Assembly: GCA_025800305.1 (NCBI GenBank) | Contig: JAOXRY010000043.1 | Location: 1 to 13,211 of the forward strand | Length of the DNA: 13,211 nt | From: Campylobacterales bacterium | GTDB taxonomy: Bacteria; Campylobacterota; Campylobacteria; Campylobacterales; SZUA-545 | Direction: 5' to 3' | In this document: piece after piece, positions 1 to 7,905 of the stretch | How the letters are laid out: every line of letters begins with the position of its first letter | Numbering within the stretch: the first letter of the stretch is position 1 | The notes under the pieces: model-generated | Database searches by the model: none | What the model was told of the DNA's origin: nothing | What the model saw: the letters and a program-made list of their open reading frames with translations, nothing else | Position numbers and translations under genes: made by a program

Positions 1-705
1 AACACTCCAGTTTTGATCTAAAAGATCCCATTGATTGCTAGTTAGAGAGAGGGTAATATCTAATTGTTCGTCATTGATAATATCAAAGAGAGTGTCTCCT
101 TCTGAAATAGTCTGTCCTAGACTGATATATCTATTGGTAATAAATCCAGAAAACGGAGCTTTTATAATCGTGTTCTCATAATCTTTCTTAGCTGATTTTA
201 GCTGACTAAGTCCTGCTTCAACTCTTGTTTTTGCTATTTTAATTTGAGGGATATTTAGTGTAAGATCTGAAGGTTTTCCTTTTATTCCAGATCTTTTCCA
301 GTTTTTCAACGCAGTTTGGGATTTTTTCTCTTCTAGTAGCAATTCTAACTTCGCTTCTTCAAGATTTTGCTTTGCGAGATCAAGTTGATTTTTGTATCTA
401 CTGGATTCAATTTTTAGTAGTATTTCTCCTTCTTTTACTTGTTTTCCTGCTAGTGCTTGAGGATTAAAAGTGATTATCTCTCCAGATACATGGGTTTTTA
501 ACGTTGCCGACCATCTAGGATTAATTTGTGCAAAAGTTTTAATTTCTCCTTTGTATCCACTAGAAGAGACTTCAACTACTGAGACAGAAGGAAAGAATTT
601 TTCACTTTTTTTCTTTTCTACATCTACATTATCTTCAATCAAAGATAAACCTATTATTACAATAAATAGAGTTCCTACAGAACCATATAGCCATTTTTTA
701 TTCAT
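1..705 (-). CDS. RND-type efflux periplasmic adaptor subunit (HlyD/MFP family), 3' end cut by the window edge
   Basis: The frame is open from the ATG at 705 to position 1, giving the first 235 residues. The protein would bridge an inner-membrane pump and the outer-membrane channel encoded just upstream. Residues 5-22 form a hydrophobic N-terminal segment that can act as membrane anchor or signal. Around residues 63-100 is the first half of a lipoyl/barrel-sandwich domain (VSGEI, then AGKQVKEGEILLKI). Residues 102-178 form a helical hairpin rich in K, E, L and Q with the break NIPQ near 151-154. The second lipoyl half follows at 181-210 (IKAPFSGFI, then GQTISEGDTLFDI). This order is typical of RND adaptors. 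The ATG overlaps the stop of the upstream channel gene by 4 bp (ATGA), so the two are probably translationally coupled. The ribosome site is AAAGGAG. The substrate is unknown, and the pump gene is presumably beyond the left edge. The family call is firm. Confidence 0.9.
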   Translation of the reverse strand, partial: MNKKWLYGSVGTLFIVIIGLSLIEDNVDVEKKKSEKFFPSVSVVEVSSSGYKGEIKTFAQINPRWSATLKTHVSGEIITFNPQALAGKQVKEGEILLKIESSRYKNQLDLAKQNLEEAKLELLLEEKKSQTALKNWKRSGIKGKPSDLTLNIPQIKIAKTRVEAGLSQLKSAKKDYENTIIKAPFSGFITNRYISLGQTISEGDTLFDIINDEQLDITLSLTSNQWDLLDQNWSV

Positions 706-2090
706 TTTTTCTCCTTTGGTAGTTTTTCAAATGGGTAGCCTATTGCTAAAGCTATGTTAATTCTAGATTTTAGAAGAGTCGCTTGGGAGTTTTTTAGTTG
801 ATACTTAGACTCTAAAAAGTCTGACTTTGCCGAGATAACTTCAAAAAGTGTTGCTTGTCCATTGGCAAAATTATCCTCAGTAAAAGCTAGAGCTTTGGTT
901 TTTTCAATAAATTCTCTTTTTTTAATGAGATGTTTATTTTGTAAATTTTTATTTGTCGCCAAAGATGTTTCCAACTCTTCTAATGCTGTTAGAACAGTTT
1001 TTCTATAGTTCCAAAGAGAACTTTCTGCTTCAGCAGACTTGTTTTTTGCAATAGCCTCTAATGCACCTGAATTAAAGATAGGCTGGGTGATTCCACCTAC
1101 TAGTTGCCAGATTGTATTTCCAGAAAGTATATCTTTAGATGAACTGCCACTTCTAGACAGTGAAGTAGATATATTAATTTGTGGAAGTAATGCTTTATAA
1201 GAAGCACTTGTCTCTTTATCTAAAATTTGCAATTCTTTAAAGGAGCTTTGGATATCAGGACGTTCTAGTAATGATGTAGAGCTTATCTCTTTAGGAAGTT
1301 CAAGTAGTAGTGCAGATAGATGGCTTTTAGGGATATTAAAATTTGCAGAAGGTTCATATCCTCTTAGTATATTAAGTTTAAAAAGTAAGATTTTCTTTTT
1401 TAAGATTAGGTCTTCTTTATTCATTCTTATTTTAGAAAGAGTAGTTTTAGCATCAGTTAAGTCGCTATAGCTACTTAATGAGTTTTGATAATCTTCTTGT
1501 GTACTGTTTATGTTATTGATAGCATTTTTTTCTAAATCTAGAATGATTTTTATCTCTTGTTGTACTTCAACAAAACTTATCCAATAGTTTATAGCTTGAG
1601 AAAGAAGAAGCCTTTTCCCATGAAGGTAGTTGAATTTTTCTTGTTGAGTACGAAGCTTAGCCGCTTGTGTTTCATCTGCCATTTTCCCCCAAATATCAAG
1701 AGTCCAACTTACGCCAATATTGGCAGATATTTCATTTGTTATTTGTGGTTCTAGTGTTTTATCCTTAGTTCTTGTTGACGTAAGTTGAGCATTTATGGTT
1801 GGTCTAGAAGAAGCTTTTGTGGCTTTTTCAGTTTCACTTAGACCTTTAATAGTTGCACTCATTGATTTTAGGTCTGGGTTGTTTTTCGAAACTTGAAAAA
1901 GATAGTAAAAAAGTTCATTCTTCTTTTCTAATTGAAAAAGTTTTACGGTTGATTCATTAAAAGAGTCAAATTTCCAATTTGTTTTTTGAATTTTTTGAAT
2001 TTTTTTCTCTTTTTGTTGGACATTTTTATATCCACAACCGTTAAATAAAAATGACGTTAAACCAAGTAATAAAAAGGTTTTTTTAAGCAT
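702..2090 (-). CDS. TolC/NodT-family outer-membrane efflux lipoprotein
   Basis: This is a 462-residue outer-membrane channel subunit of a tripartite efflux system. The N-terminus MLKKTFLLLGLTSFLFNGC is a lipoprotein signal with Cys19 as lipidation site; Phe at -3 makes the lipobox slightly non-standard. Family marks include SLLERPDIQSS in the middle of the protein, the later TQPIFNSGALEA, and a C-terminal stretch ending in INIALAIGYPFE. Long polar helices between them fit the TolC alpha-barrel. The frame stays open upstream to an ATG at 2222, but that extension would run through the intergenic operator into the divergent regulator gene and would bury the lipoprotein signal inside the protein. 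The ATG at 2090, preceded by AAAGGA, is therefore the start. The gene is coupled to the adaptor gene downstream, and its promoter region is shared with the TetR-type gene. The transported compound cannot be read from the sequence. Confidence 0.9.
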   Translation of the reverse strand: MLKKTFLLLGLTSFLFNGCGYKNVQQKEKKIQKIQKTNWKFDSFNESTVKLFQLEKKNELFYYLFQVSKNNPDLKSMSATIKGLSETEKATKASSRPTINAQLTSTRTKDKTLEPQITNEISANIGVSWTLDIWGKMADETQAAKLRTQQEKFNYLHGKRLLLSQAINYWISFVEVQQEIKIILDLEKNAINNINSTQEDYQNSLSSYSDLTDAKTTLSKIRMNKEDLILKKKILLFKLNILRGYEPSANFNIPKSHLSALLLELPKEISSTSLLERPDIQSSFKELQILDKETSASYKALLPQINISTSLSRSGSSSKDILSGNTIWQLVGGITQPIFNSGALEAIAKNKSAEAESSLWNYRKTVLTALEELETSLATNKNLQNKHLIKKREFIEKTKALAFTEDNFANGQATLFEVISAKSDFLESKYQLKNSQATLLKSRINIALAIGYPFEKLPKEKK

Positions 2091-2121
2091 GATGGAGTCC
2101 TTTAATAAAAATAATAATAAA

Positions 2122-2127
2122 ATTCTA
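2122..2127 (-). promoter_or_regulatory. Candidate -10 element of the efflux operon promoter
   Basis: On the minus strand the bases read TAGAAT, one change from TATAAT. A hexamer 17 bp upstream (minus strand ATGGAC, plus positions 2145-2150) would sit at -35, but it matches the consensus poorly. That hexamer is the right arm of the inverted repeat at 2133-2151, so a repressor bound there would block the promoter. The assignment is by eye only. Confidence 0.35.
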
Positions 2128-2132
2128 TCATA

Positions 2133-2151
2133 TATGGACTGATCGTCCATA
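2133..2151. promoter_or_regulatory. Inverted repeat, probable operator of the adjacent TetR-family regulator
   Basis: TATGGACTGATCGTCCATA has two perfect 7-bp arms (TATGGAC and GTCCATA) around a 5-bp centre. It lies between the divergent efflux gene (start at 2090) and the regulator gene (start at 2170), and it is the only strong symmetry seen in this gap. Size and position fit a dimeric TetR-family operator controlling both directions. Binding by the neighbouring regulator is inferred. Confidence 0.7.
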
Positions 2152-2169
2152 AAAATAAAGGAGTTTTTT

Positions 2170-2778
2170 ATGTCACCAAAAATTGTTTCTGTTGAAGGGA
2201 AAAGAGATGATATTATTTCCAAAGCAATGGAATTTATAGAGGAGCAGGGGATTGAAAAATTTTCTACTGGTAGTTTTATAAAACATTTTAAAATTGGAAA
2301 GAGTTCTTTGTATCACTATTTCAAATCTAAAGATGAGATCTTGTATGAGATCTACTATAAAATTGTTATGGAAGATATTGAAAAAAGTAGAGAAAAAATC
2401 AAGATAAATATGTCCATAGAAGAGAAGATGGATATTATTTTTGATTTCTATCTAGCAAGTGATAGTGTTAATAAAAAAGTTCAGAAGATCTATAAAGAGT
2501 TTCTTCATATCTCTTCAGAGAAAAAAATAGATAAATTGCAAGAGTATGATGAGAAATTGCTAAAAGCTACTAGAGATCTTATCAGTGAAGTTTTTGAATA
2601 TGAGATTGAAAATAGAGAGTTCTCTCCTTTATCTTTAGATATGATTAATTCAATTATTGTTACTTCTGACGGGATGCTTTTATACTCGTTCTCCGTTGAT
2701 AGTTTTGATCTTTCCTATGAGTTTAGAAAATATCTTGATACTACTTTAAAATTATTCAAAGGGTGTAAAGAGTCATGA
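2170..2778 (+). CDS. TetR/AcrR-family transcriptional regulator
   Basis: This 202-residue protein has the usual TetR length and layout. Residues 12-60 form the N-terminal DNA-binding domain, with helix-turn-helix signature FSTGSFIKHFKIGKSSLYHY and then FKSKDEILYEI, both classic for the family. The remaining ~140 residues are helical and would form the ligand-binding and dimer domain, which is too variable to name an inducer. The start ATG has a strong AAGGAG ribosome site 6 bp upstream. The gene is divergent from the efflux pair and next to a palindrome, the standard arrangement for a local repressor of efflux that responds to a toxic ligand. Its stop overlaps the ATG of the next gene (ATGA), so the small exported protein downstream is made from the same transcript. 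Family certain; target inferred. Confidence 0.92.
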   Translation: MSPKIVSVEGKRDDIISKAMEFIEEQGIEKFSTGSFIKHFKIGKSSLYHYFKSKDEILYEIYYKIVMEDIEKSREKIKINMSIEEKMDIIFDFYLASDSVNKKVQKIYKEFLHISSEKKIDKLQEYDEKLLKATRDLISEVFEYEIENREFSPLSLDMINSIIVTSDGMLLYSFSVDSFDLSYEFRKYLDTTLKLFKGCKES

Positions 2779-3389
2779 AAAAGATTATTTCTATTGTATT
2801 ACTATCTATTTTGTCCCTTGGAGCTAATGAAGGAGTTTTAGAGTATCAGTTAAAAGATGATGGGAAAGAGATAGGTTTTATCCGTTATCAAGGTTTTACC
2901 AAAAAAGGTGATGGGAATATTTACGCACTTCAAGAGATAAAATTTTTAGTAAAAGCCCTGCTATTCTCTTTTCGTTATGACTATAAAGAGAGTGTAAATA
3001 TCCTAGATGATGGTTCTATCTCCTTTAGTGCTTATGAAAATATTGATGGTGATAAGAAAAAAGTCCATGGGGTTATAAAAGATAACAGCGTTATTTACAA
3101 AGATGGCACTATCTTAGATATATCAAATATTGATTCTATTCCTTTTTTATTAACAAGCAGAGATCTTCAGGGTAAAACACCTTTGAAAAACTTTTCAGTA
3201 AAAACATTTGATGTAATGAAAAAGAGTATCAAAGTAAATAGTTATGAATTTTTAGAGAGAAATGAAGGGATCTTACTTTATAAAATGGATAATAGTTTAG
3301 ATAAAGAGGGCTCTTTGGTAGGTTTTGATAATGAGGGAAATGTTGTATATATTGAGAATAATCTTTTCCAAGGAACAATTAAAAAGTAG
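2775..3389 (+). CDS. Small exported protein resembling the DUF6134 family
   Basis: This 204-residue protein starts with a Sec signal peptide (MKKIISIVLLSILSLGA, cleavage probably after residue 17), so it should be periplasmic. The mature part begins LEYQLKDDGKEIGFIRYQ and continues with alternating beta-type stretches such as ALLFSFRYDYKESV. This resembles DUF6134/DUF3108-like exported proteins, which open with a strand carrying a DGK(E/P)IG motif followed by a strand containing YRY or similar. No catalytic residue pattern or cysteine pair stands out. It is translationally coupled to the TetR gene by a 4-bp overlap, so it is probably induced or repressed along with it. A role in the same envelope stress or efflux response is a guess. 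The next reading frame, now decayed, begins 2 bp after the stop. Confidence 0.7.
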   Translation: MKKIISIVLLSILSLGANEGVLEYQLKDDGKEIGFIRYQGFTKKGDGNIYALQEIKFLVKALLFSFRYDYKESVNILDDGSISFSAYENIDGDKKKVHGVIKDNSVIYKDGTILDISNIDSIPFLLTSRDLQGKTPLKNFSVKTFDVMKKSIKVNSYEFLERNEGILLYKMDNSLDKEGSLVGFDNEGNVVYIENNLFQGTIKK

Positions 3390-3391
3390 AA

Positions 3392-4006
3392 ATGAATCGA
3401 TTTATTGTATTTGTTATTTTTAATACCAGTAGTGGTCTTTGAAGGGAATAGTATAGGTATTGTAACAGGGATTGTAAAAATTAAAAATAATTTAGAACCA
3501 AACTAAGATACCTACACCATTCACTCCCACAGTGATATAAAAACATATAAAGAAGAAGTTATATTTCTATCTTTTGATTTGGATTTTCTCAAAGAAGATG
3601 GATTTGGTCTGGCACATGAGTTTCAAAATAAGAGCTATAATGTACTCTCTAAATCGACTTTTTTAGCATATAGAACCCCTTATTAATCAATAAAAAAGAG
3701 ACCTTTTTTTCTTGAAGGTGTTATTTTGTACCAAGATATTAAGTTCAATATTGACTTTTTTGATAGAACCACAAAGACTATTCTTCTAAGTATGAGATAC
3801 AAACTTTGAGAAGGCTGGTTGAAAGATTATGAAATGGAAAAAGAGATGTTTTGATGAACTTTGTGAAAGTACAGAACAAGTAAAAGAGATAAAAGAAGGG
3901 AAAAGAAAACCATGAACAAGAAAGAAGACATCCTGAAAGACCTGCTAGGGTTCTTCTCAATGTTGCAAATAATCATCTTGAAGTATTACAGGAGATGATT
4001 GGCTAA
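3392..4006 (+). pseudogene. Decayed gene for an exported protein, with multiple frameshifts and stops
   Basis: Coding-like sequence runs across about 600 bp but moves through all three plus-strand frames. It starts at ATG 3392 (MNRFIVFV), shifts near 3410-3414 to a frame reading LIPVVVFEGN then GIVTGIVKIKNNLE, and continues to about 3849. That frame is interrupted by TAA at 3504, TAA at 3684 and TGA at 3807. It shifts again at a T run at 3849-3852 (KEMF then DELCESTEQVKEIKEGK), and once more at an A-rich stretch near 3903-3911, to a frame reading HPERPARVLLN and ending at TAA 4004-4006. Joined, these pieces give one plausible protein of about 200 residues with a signal peptide and a charged C-terminal tail. 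The start lies 2 bp after the preceding gene, so it was probably the third gene of the TetR operon. I do not recognise the family. Frameshifts alone could be sequencing errors, but the three stops favour real decay. Confidence 0.65.
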
Positions 4007-4019
4007 AAATTACACTTAA

Positions 4020-4048
4020 TGTCAATATTCAAAAAAAAACGATATAAT
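4020..4048 (+). promoter_or_regulatory. Promoter of the prenyl synthase-haem operon
   Basis: A perfect TATAAT lies at 4043-4048, followed about 33 bp later by the start codon at 4081. The hexamer at 4020-4025 (TGTCAA), 17 bp upstream, is a weak -35, and the spacer contains a run of nine A. A strong -10 with a poor -35 and an A/T-rich spacer is usual for the housekeeping sigma factor in Campylobacterota. No other good promoter was seen before the terminator at 11253, so this one may drive the whole operon. Confidence 0.6.
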
Positions 4049-4080
4049 CTTCAACTTTTAAAAAACACAAAAGCGGATTC

Positions 4081-4968
4081 ATGGAACAAGTTGATAATCT
4101 AATTAATAAATTTATTGCAGATGTAAACGAACAAAGGGTTACAAACCTTTATAACTCACAAGCCCAAGGTAAAAGAGTTCGGGCAAAACTATCGATGATT
4201 ATTGGAGATAACAAAGAGGAGTCTATTAAGTTAGCTTCTATTATTGAAATGATCCATTTAGCAAGTTTACTACATGATGATGTAATTGATGATGCTGATA
4301 CAAGAAGAGGGAAGCCTTCTGTAAATGATATGGAAGGAAGTAAAGTTGCCATTATGGTTGGTGATATCTTCTATTCAAAAGCTTTCCATGAATTAACAAA
4401 GCTTGGAGAGGATGTTTCTGGAATTGTTTCAAACTCTGTTGTAAAACTTTCCAAAGGAGAAATGCAAGATGTATTTCTTGGACGTGAATTTAATCAAGAT
4501 CCAAGTAAATACGAAGAGATGATTTACTTAAAAACAGCGTCACTTATTGAAGCAACCTGTGAAGCTGCTGCGATTCTTGCAAATAAAGACAGAGAAAAAT
4601 ATAGAGTTTTTGGAAAAAACCTTGGTCTTGCTTTTCAAATAATTGATGATATTTTAGATATTACACAGTCTGATGAGGTACTGGGAAAACCAGCTTTCCA
4701 TGACTTTAAAGAGGGGAAAACGACTCTTCCATATATCTATCTTTACGAAAGCTTTGATGAGGGAAATAGAGAGAAACTAAAAAGCTTTTTTCTAAAAGAT
4801 CTAAGTGATGAAGAAAAAGCTTGGATTAAAGAAGAAATGATTAAAACTGGTGCACTGGAAAAAACAAAACAACAAGCTTTAGATCTAGCAGACGAAGCTA
4901 GAGAAATGGTTAGGGATAATCCAATGTTATTAGCCATAATTGATAAAGTTGTAGATAGAGAATACTAA
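4081..4968 (+). CDS. Polyprenyl diphosphate synthase (trans, long chain; quinone side chain)
   Basis: The enzyme condenses isopentenyl diphosphate units onto an allylic primer to make the prenyl tail of menaquinone. The 295-residue protein has both aspartate-rich Mg-binding motifs: DDVIDD at 66-71 followed by TRRGKPS, and FQIIDDILD at 185-193. It also has the substrate-binding GKRVRAKL at 30-37 (family form GKRLRP) and EGKTTLP at 211-217. The residues four and five places before the first motif are Ser and Ala, not aromatic, which leaves the chain pocket open and points to a long-chain product rather than farnesyl or geranylgeranyl. Many Campylobacterota make MK-6, so hexaprenyl is likely, but chain length is inferred. 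The ribosome site is weak (AGCGGA). The stop lies 1 bp before hemA, placing this gene first in the operon. The names ispB or ispA would both be guesses. Confidence 0.93.
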   Translation: MEQVDNLINKFIADVNEQRVTNLYNSQAQGKRVRAKLSMIIGDNKEESIKLASIIEMIHLASLLHDDVIDDADTRRGKPSVNDMEGSKVAIMVGDIFYSKAFHELTKLGEDVSGIVSNSVVKLSKGEMQDVFLGREFNQDPSKYEEMIYLKTASLIEATCEAAAILANKDREKYRVFGKNLGLAFQIIDDILDITQSDEVLGKPAFHDFKEGKTTLPYIYLYESFDEGNREKLKSFFLKDLSDEEKAWIKEEMIKTGALEKTKQQALDLADEAREMVRDNPMLLAIIDKVVDREY

Positions 4969-4969
4969 G

Positions 4970-6226
4970 ATGAAGAGTTATTTAGTTGTTAGCTTATCCC
5001 ACAAAAACTGTGATATTGGAACAAGAGAAAAACTTGCTTTCGATGTTGATACTCAAAAGAAAATCTTAAGAGAATTTATAAAAAGTCCGCATATCTCAGA
5101 GTCTATATTACTTTCTACATGTAATAGGGTTGAAGTCATTATTAAGTCTAAAGTTTCTAGAGAAGCATTGAACTTTATATTTACACTTTTTGAAAATTAT
5201 TCCAATGTATCAAAACAAGAATTAGAAGGTAGAGCAGATATCTATGAAGAAGAAGGTGCAGTAAAGCATATTCTTGGTGTTGCTTCTGCTTTGGAAAGTG
5301 TTGTTGTTGGAGAGGCACAGATTGTTGGACAGCTTAAAGATGCTTACAATATGGCAAAAGAGGAAAATAGCTGTGGAAGAGGGCTTACAAACCTTATTGA
5401 ATATGCTTTAAAGTGTGCTGCTAAAATCAAGAATGTGACTGATGTTGGGAAAAACCCTGTATCTGTATCTTCTGCTGCTGTTGTAAGAGCAAAAGAGATA
5501 ATGGGTGGAAGCTTGGAAGGGAAAGATGTTCTTGTATTTGGAACTGGTGAGATGGCTGTGATTGCTGCTAAGCACCTTGTTGCTAGTGAAGCTAATGTTG
5601 TGATGATTGGTCGTGACATTGAGAAAACAAAAAATATTGCAGAAGGTGTAGATAAAAAAGTAAAAAGTGCAACATATATGGATCTTTCCAAATATCTCAA
5701 TAGCTATGAACTTCTTTTTACAGCAACAGGAGCACCACATCCTTTAATTAATAACGACATTGTAGAGCCACAAGACTTTAAAAGATACTGGTTTGATATC
5801 GCTGTTCCAAGAGACATTGGAAAGATAGATGATCCTAATGTCAGTGTTTTTGCTGTGGATGACTTAAAAGGAATTGTTGAAGCAAATATCGCAATGAGAA
5901 ATGGTGAGGCTTCAAAAGCTTATACGATTATTGGAGCAATGACAGAAGAGTTTTTTGATACATTGAAAATCTATAACGCAGATCCACTTATTAAAGATAT
6001 GCGAAAAAAAGCAGAACTAGCTAGTAGTGAAGAGATTGAAAGAGCTATCGCTAAGGGATATATTTCCAAAGAGAGTAAAGAAGTTGTAACTAAACTGGTT
6101 CATAACGCTTTCAAAAAGTTCCTACATGGACCAACTGTCAACATAAAAAGTGCAATGAGTTCTCCAGAAAAAGAGGATGTTGAAAATGCAATTAAATATT
6201 TATTTCAAGAAGTAGAGGGTAGATAG
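4970..6226 (+). CDS. hemA: Glutamyl-tRNA reductase
   Basis: This enzyme reduces glutamate carried on tRNA-Glu with NADPH to glutamate-1-semialdehyde, the first committed step of the C5 route to haem. The 418-residue protein has the catalytic Cys51 in LLSTCNRVEV. The conserved His100 and ALESVVVGEAQIVGQLKDAY (107-126) belong to the N-terminal catalytic domain, and the NADPH-binding Rossmann loop is VLVFGTGEMA (187-196). The C-terminal ~100 residues form the helical dimerisation region. The N-terminus SLSHKNCDIGTRE corresponds to the family's NHK...RE block. Length is normal. The ATG follows the prenyl synthase stop by 1 bp, so it probably depends on coupled translation. HemA is usually the control point of the pathway, but no regulatory site is visible here. 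Confidence 0.97.
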   Translation: MKSYLVVSLSHKNCDIGTREKLAFDVDTQKKILREFIKSPHISESILLSTCNRVEVIIKSKVSREALNFIFTLFENYSNVSKQELEGRADIYEEEGAVKHILGVASALESVVVGEAQIVGQLKDAYNMAKEENSCGRGLTNLIEYALKCAAKIKNVTDVGKNPVSVSSAAVVRAKEIMGGSLEGKDVLVFGTGEMAVIAAKHLVASEANVVMIGRDIEKTKNIAEGVDKKVKSATYMDLSKYLNSYELLFTATGAPHPLINNDIVEPQDFKRYWFDIAVPRDIGKIDDPNVSVFAVDDLKGIVEANIAMRNGEASKAYTIIGAMTEEFFDTLKIYNADPLIKDMRKKAELASSEEIERAIAKGYISKESKEVVTKLVHNAFKKFLHGPTVNIKSAMSSPEKEDVENAIKYLFQEVEGR

Positions 6227-6231
6227 AAAAA

Positions 6232-7905
6232 ATGAGATTCTCAAGAAGTTTTATACCAACAACAAAAGAAGCACCAAAGGAAGCTACACTTCCTAGCCAT
6301 ATCTATTTAACAAGAGCAGGTTTTATTACACAAGTAAGTGCTGGGCTTTATGATCTTATGCCTCTTGGAAAAAGAGTTTTAGACAAAGTTAGAAATGTTG
6401 TAAAAGAGGAGCTAGACAAGGCTGGATGTGAAGAGGTGATCCTTCCTTTTGTTACTCCAATGGAATTATGGGAAGAGAGCGGAAGAGCTTCTAAAATGGG
6501 GCAAGAGCTTTTAAGAATCAAAGATAGAAAAAACGGTGATTTTGTTCTAAGCCCGACTAATGAAGAGGCTATGGTTGACCTTGTTAGAGGAAGAATTACT
6601 AGTTACAAAAATCTTCCACTTAACCTGTATCAAATCAATACAAAATTTAGAGATGAAGCAAGACCTAGATTTGGTCTTATGAGGGGTAGAGAGTTTTTGA
6701 TGAAAGATGGTTATAGCTTTCATAAAGACACAGAGGACATGGTAAGAGAGTTTAATCTTATCAAAGATACTTACTCAAAGATCTTTACAAGATTAGGGCT
6801 TGATTTTAGAATTGTTGACGCTGATAGTGGAGCTATTGGTGGAAGTGGTTCAAAAGAGTTTATGGTCTTAGCTGATTCTGGTGAAGATACGATTGTTGTT
6901 TGTTCTCAGTGTGAGTATGCGGCAAATCTTGAAGCGGCTGTTAGAACTCCTAAAAAGTATGAGTTTGAAATTGGAGTAGAAGAAGAGGTTCATACTCCAA
7001 ATACAAAAACTATTGAAGAGGTTTCAAACTTTTTAAATATTTCTAAAGAGCAGACAATTAAAGCTGTTGTTAAAAAAGCTCTATGTGACGAGGAAGATAA
7101 GGTTGTTGTTTTCTTTGTTAGAGGTAGCGATGAACTTGAAGAGACAAAAGCTACTAATGCTGCTGGTGCAAATGAACTTGTTGATATTAGCGAAGAAGAG
7201 ATGGAAAAAGCTGGGATTGTTGCTGGATATGTTGGTGGTAACGATCTAGAAGTTGAAGCTTATTATGACAATGAATTAAATGACGGCAACTGTTATGTAA
7301 TTGGAGCTAACAAAGCTGATTACCATATTAAAAACTTCAAGGTTCCAGAAGGTGTTACTTTTAAAGATCTAAACGCAGTACAAGAAGGTGATATCTGTTC
7401 TTGTTGTGGTAAGGAACTTATCTATAAAAAAGGTATCGAGGTAGGGCATATTTTCCAGCTTGGTACGAAATACTCTGAGTCTTTAGGAGCTAACTTTTTA
7501 GATGAGAATGGAAAATCTCGTGCGTTTGTTATGGGAACTTATGGAATTGGTGTGAGTAGGCTTTTAGCTGCAATTATTGAGCAACATCATGATGATAGAG
7601 GGTGTATCTGGACAGAGGAATCTGCACCTTATGCTGTAAGTATCATTGTTGGAAACTCTAAGAATGAACAGCAAAGAGAAGCTGGGGAGAAGATCTATAA
7701 AGAGCTTCAGGGCATTGGTGTTGAAGTCATCATTGATGATAGAAAAGATAGATTTGGTTTTAAAATGAAAGATTTTGAACTTATCGGTTTTCCAAAAGGT
7801 ATTATTGTTGGAAAAAATATCGAAGATGGAATTGTTGAAATCGTTGATAGAAAAACTGGTGAGAAAACAGAAGTGAAATTAGAGGAAGTATGCCAGCAGT
7901 TTTAA
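6232..7905 (+). CDS. proS: Prolyl-tRNA synthetase (bacterial type with editing insertion)
   Basis: This class II synthetase charges tRNA-Pro in the cytoplasm. The 557-residue protein has motif 1 around 46-76 (KRVLDKV to LPFVTP), the TxE region SPTNEE at 107-112, motif 2 FRDEARPRFGLMRGREF at 139-155, and motif 3 GTYGIGVSRLLAA at 435-447. Between motifs 2 and 3, about residues 225-400, is the YbaK-like editing insertion that removes mischarged alanine. It includes the TIKAVV segment with Lys277. A CSCCGKEL cysteine cluster (389-396) sits just after it. The C-terminal anticodon-binding domain covers about 465-557. The start is 5 bp after the hemA stop with only an A-rich leader. The end overlaps the next gene by 16 bp. 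Linkage of proS with hemA and hemC appears to be conserved in Campylobacterota. Confidence 0.97.
   Translation: MRFSRSFIPTTKEAPKEATLPSHIYLTRAGFITQVSAGLYDLMPLGKRVLDKVRNVVKEELDKAGCEEVILPFVTPMELWEESGRASKMGQELLRIKDRKNGDFVLSPTNEEAMVDLVRGRITSYKNLPLNLYQINTKFRDEARPRFGLMRGREFLMKDGYSFHKDTEDMVREFNLIKDTYSKIFTRLGLDFRIVDADSGAIGGSGSKEFMVLADSGEDTIVVCSQCEYAANLEAAVRTPKKYEFEIGVEEEVHTPNTKTIEEVSNFLNISKEQTIKAVVKKALCDEEDKVVVFFVRGSDELEETKATNAAGANELVDISEEEMEKAGIVAGYVGGNDLEVEAYYDNELNDGNCYVIGANKADYHIKNFKVPEGVTFKDLNAVQEGDICSCCGKELIYKKGIEVGHIFQLGTKYSESLGANFLDENGKSRAFVMGTYGIGVSRLLAAIIEQHHDDRGCIWTEESAPYAVSIIVGNSKNEQQREAGEKIYKELQGIGVEVIIDDRKDRFGFKMKDFELIGFPKGIIVGKNIEDGIVEIVDRKTGEKTEVKLEEVCQQF

Noticed and set aside
470..760. 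96-residue plus-strand open frame across the adaptor/channel junction
   Set aside because: It is antisense to two recognised efflux genes and spans their coupled stop and start.
2091..2222. N-terminal extension of the efflux channel gene to an ATG at 2222 on the minus strand
   Set aside because: It would overlap the regulator's start, cover the palindrome and hide a clear lipoprotein signal; the ATG at 2090 has a ribosome site.
3392..3850. Programmed ribosomal frameshifting as an explanation of the broken gene
   Set aside because: Three separate shifts plus three in-frame stops cannot be read through by one known programmed event; decay is simpler.
3778..3960. 60-residue open frame on the minus strand inside the decayed gene
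   Set aside because: It is opposite coherent plus-strand coding pieces, has low-complexity Phe/Ser/Leu content and no good start signal.
5344..5740. Two overlapping minus-strand open frames of 110-118 residues within hemA
   Set aside because: They are antisense to a highly conserved gene, with composition expected from reverse reading of AT-rich codons.
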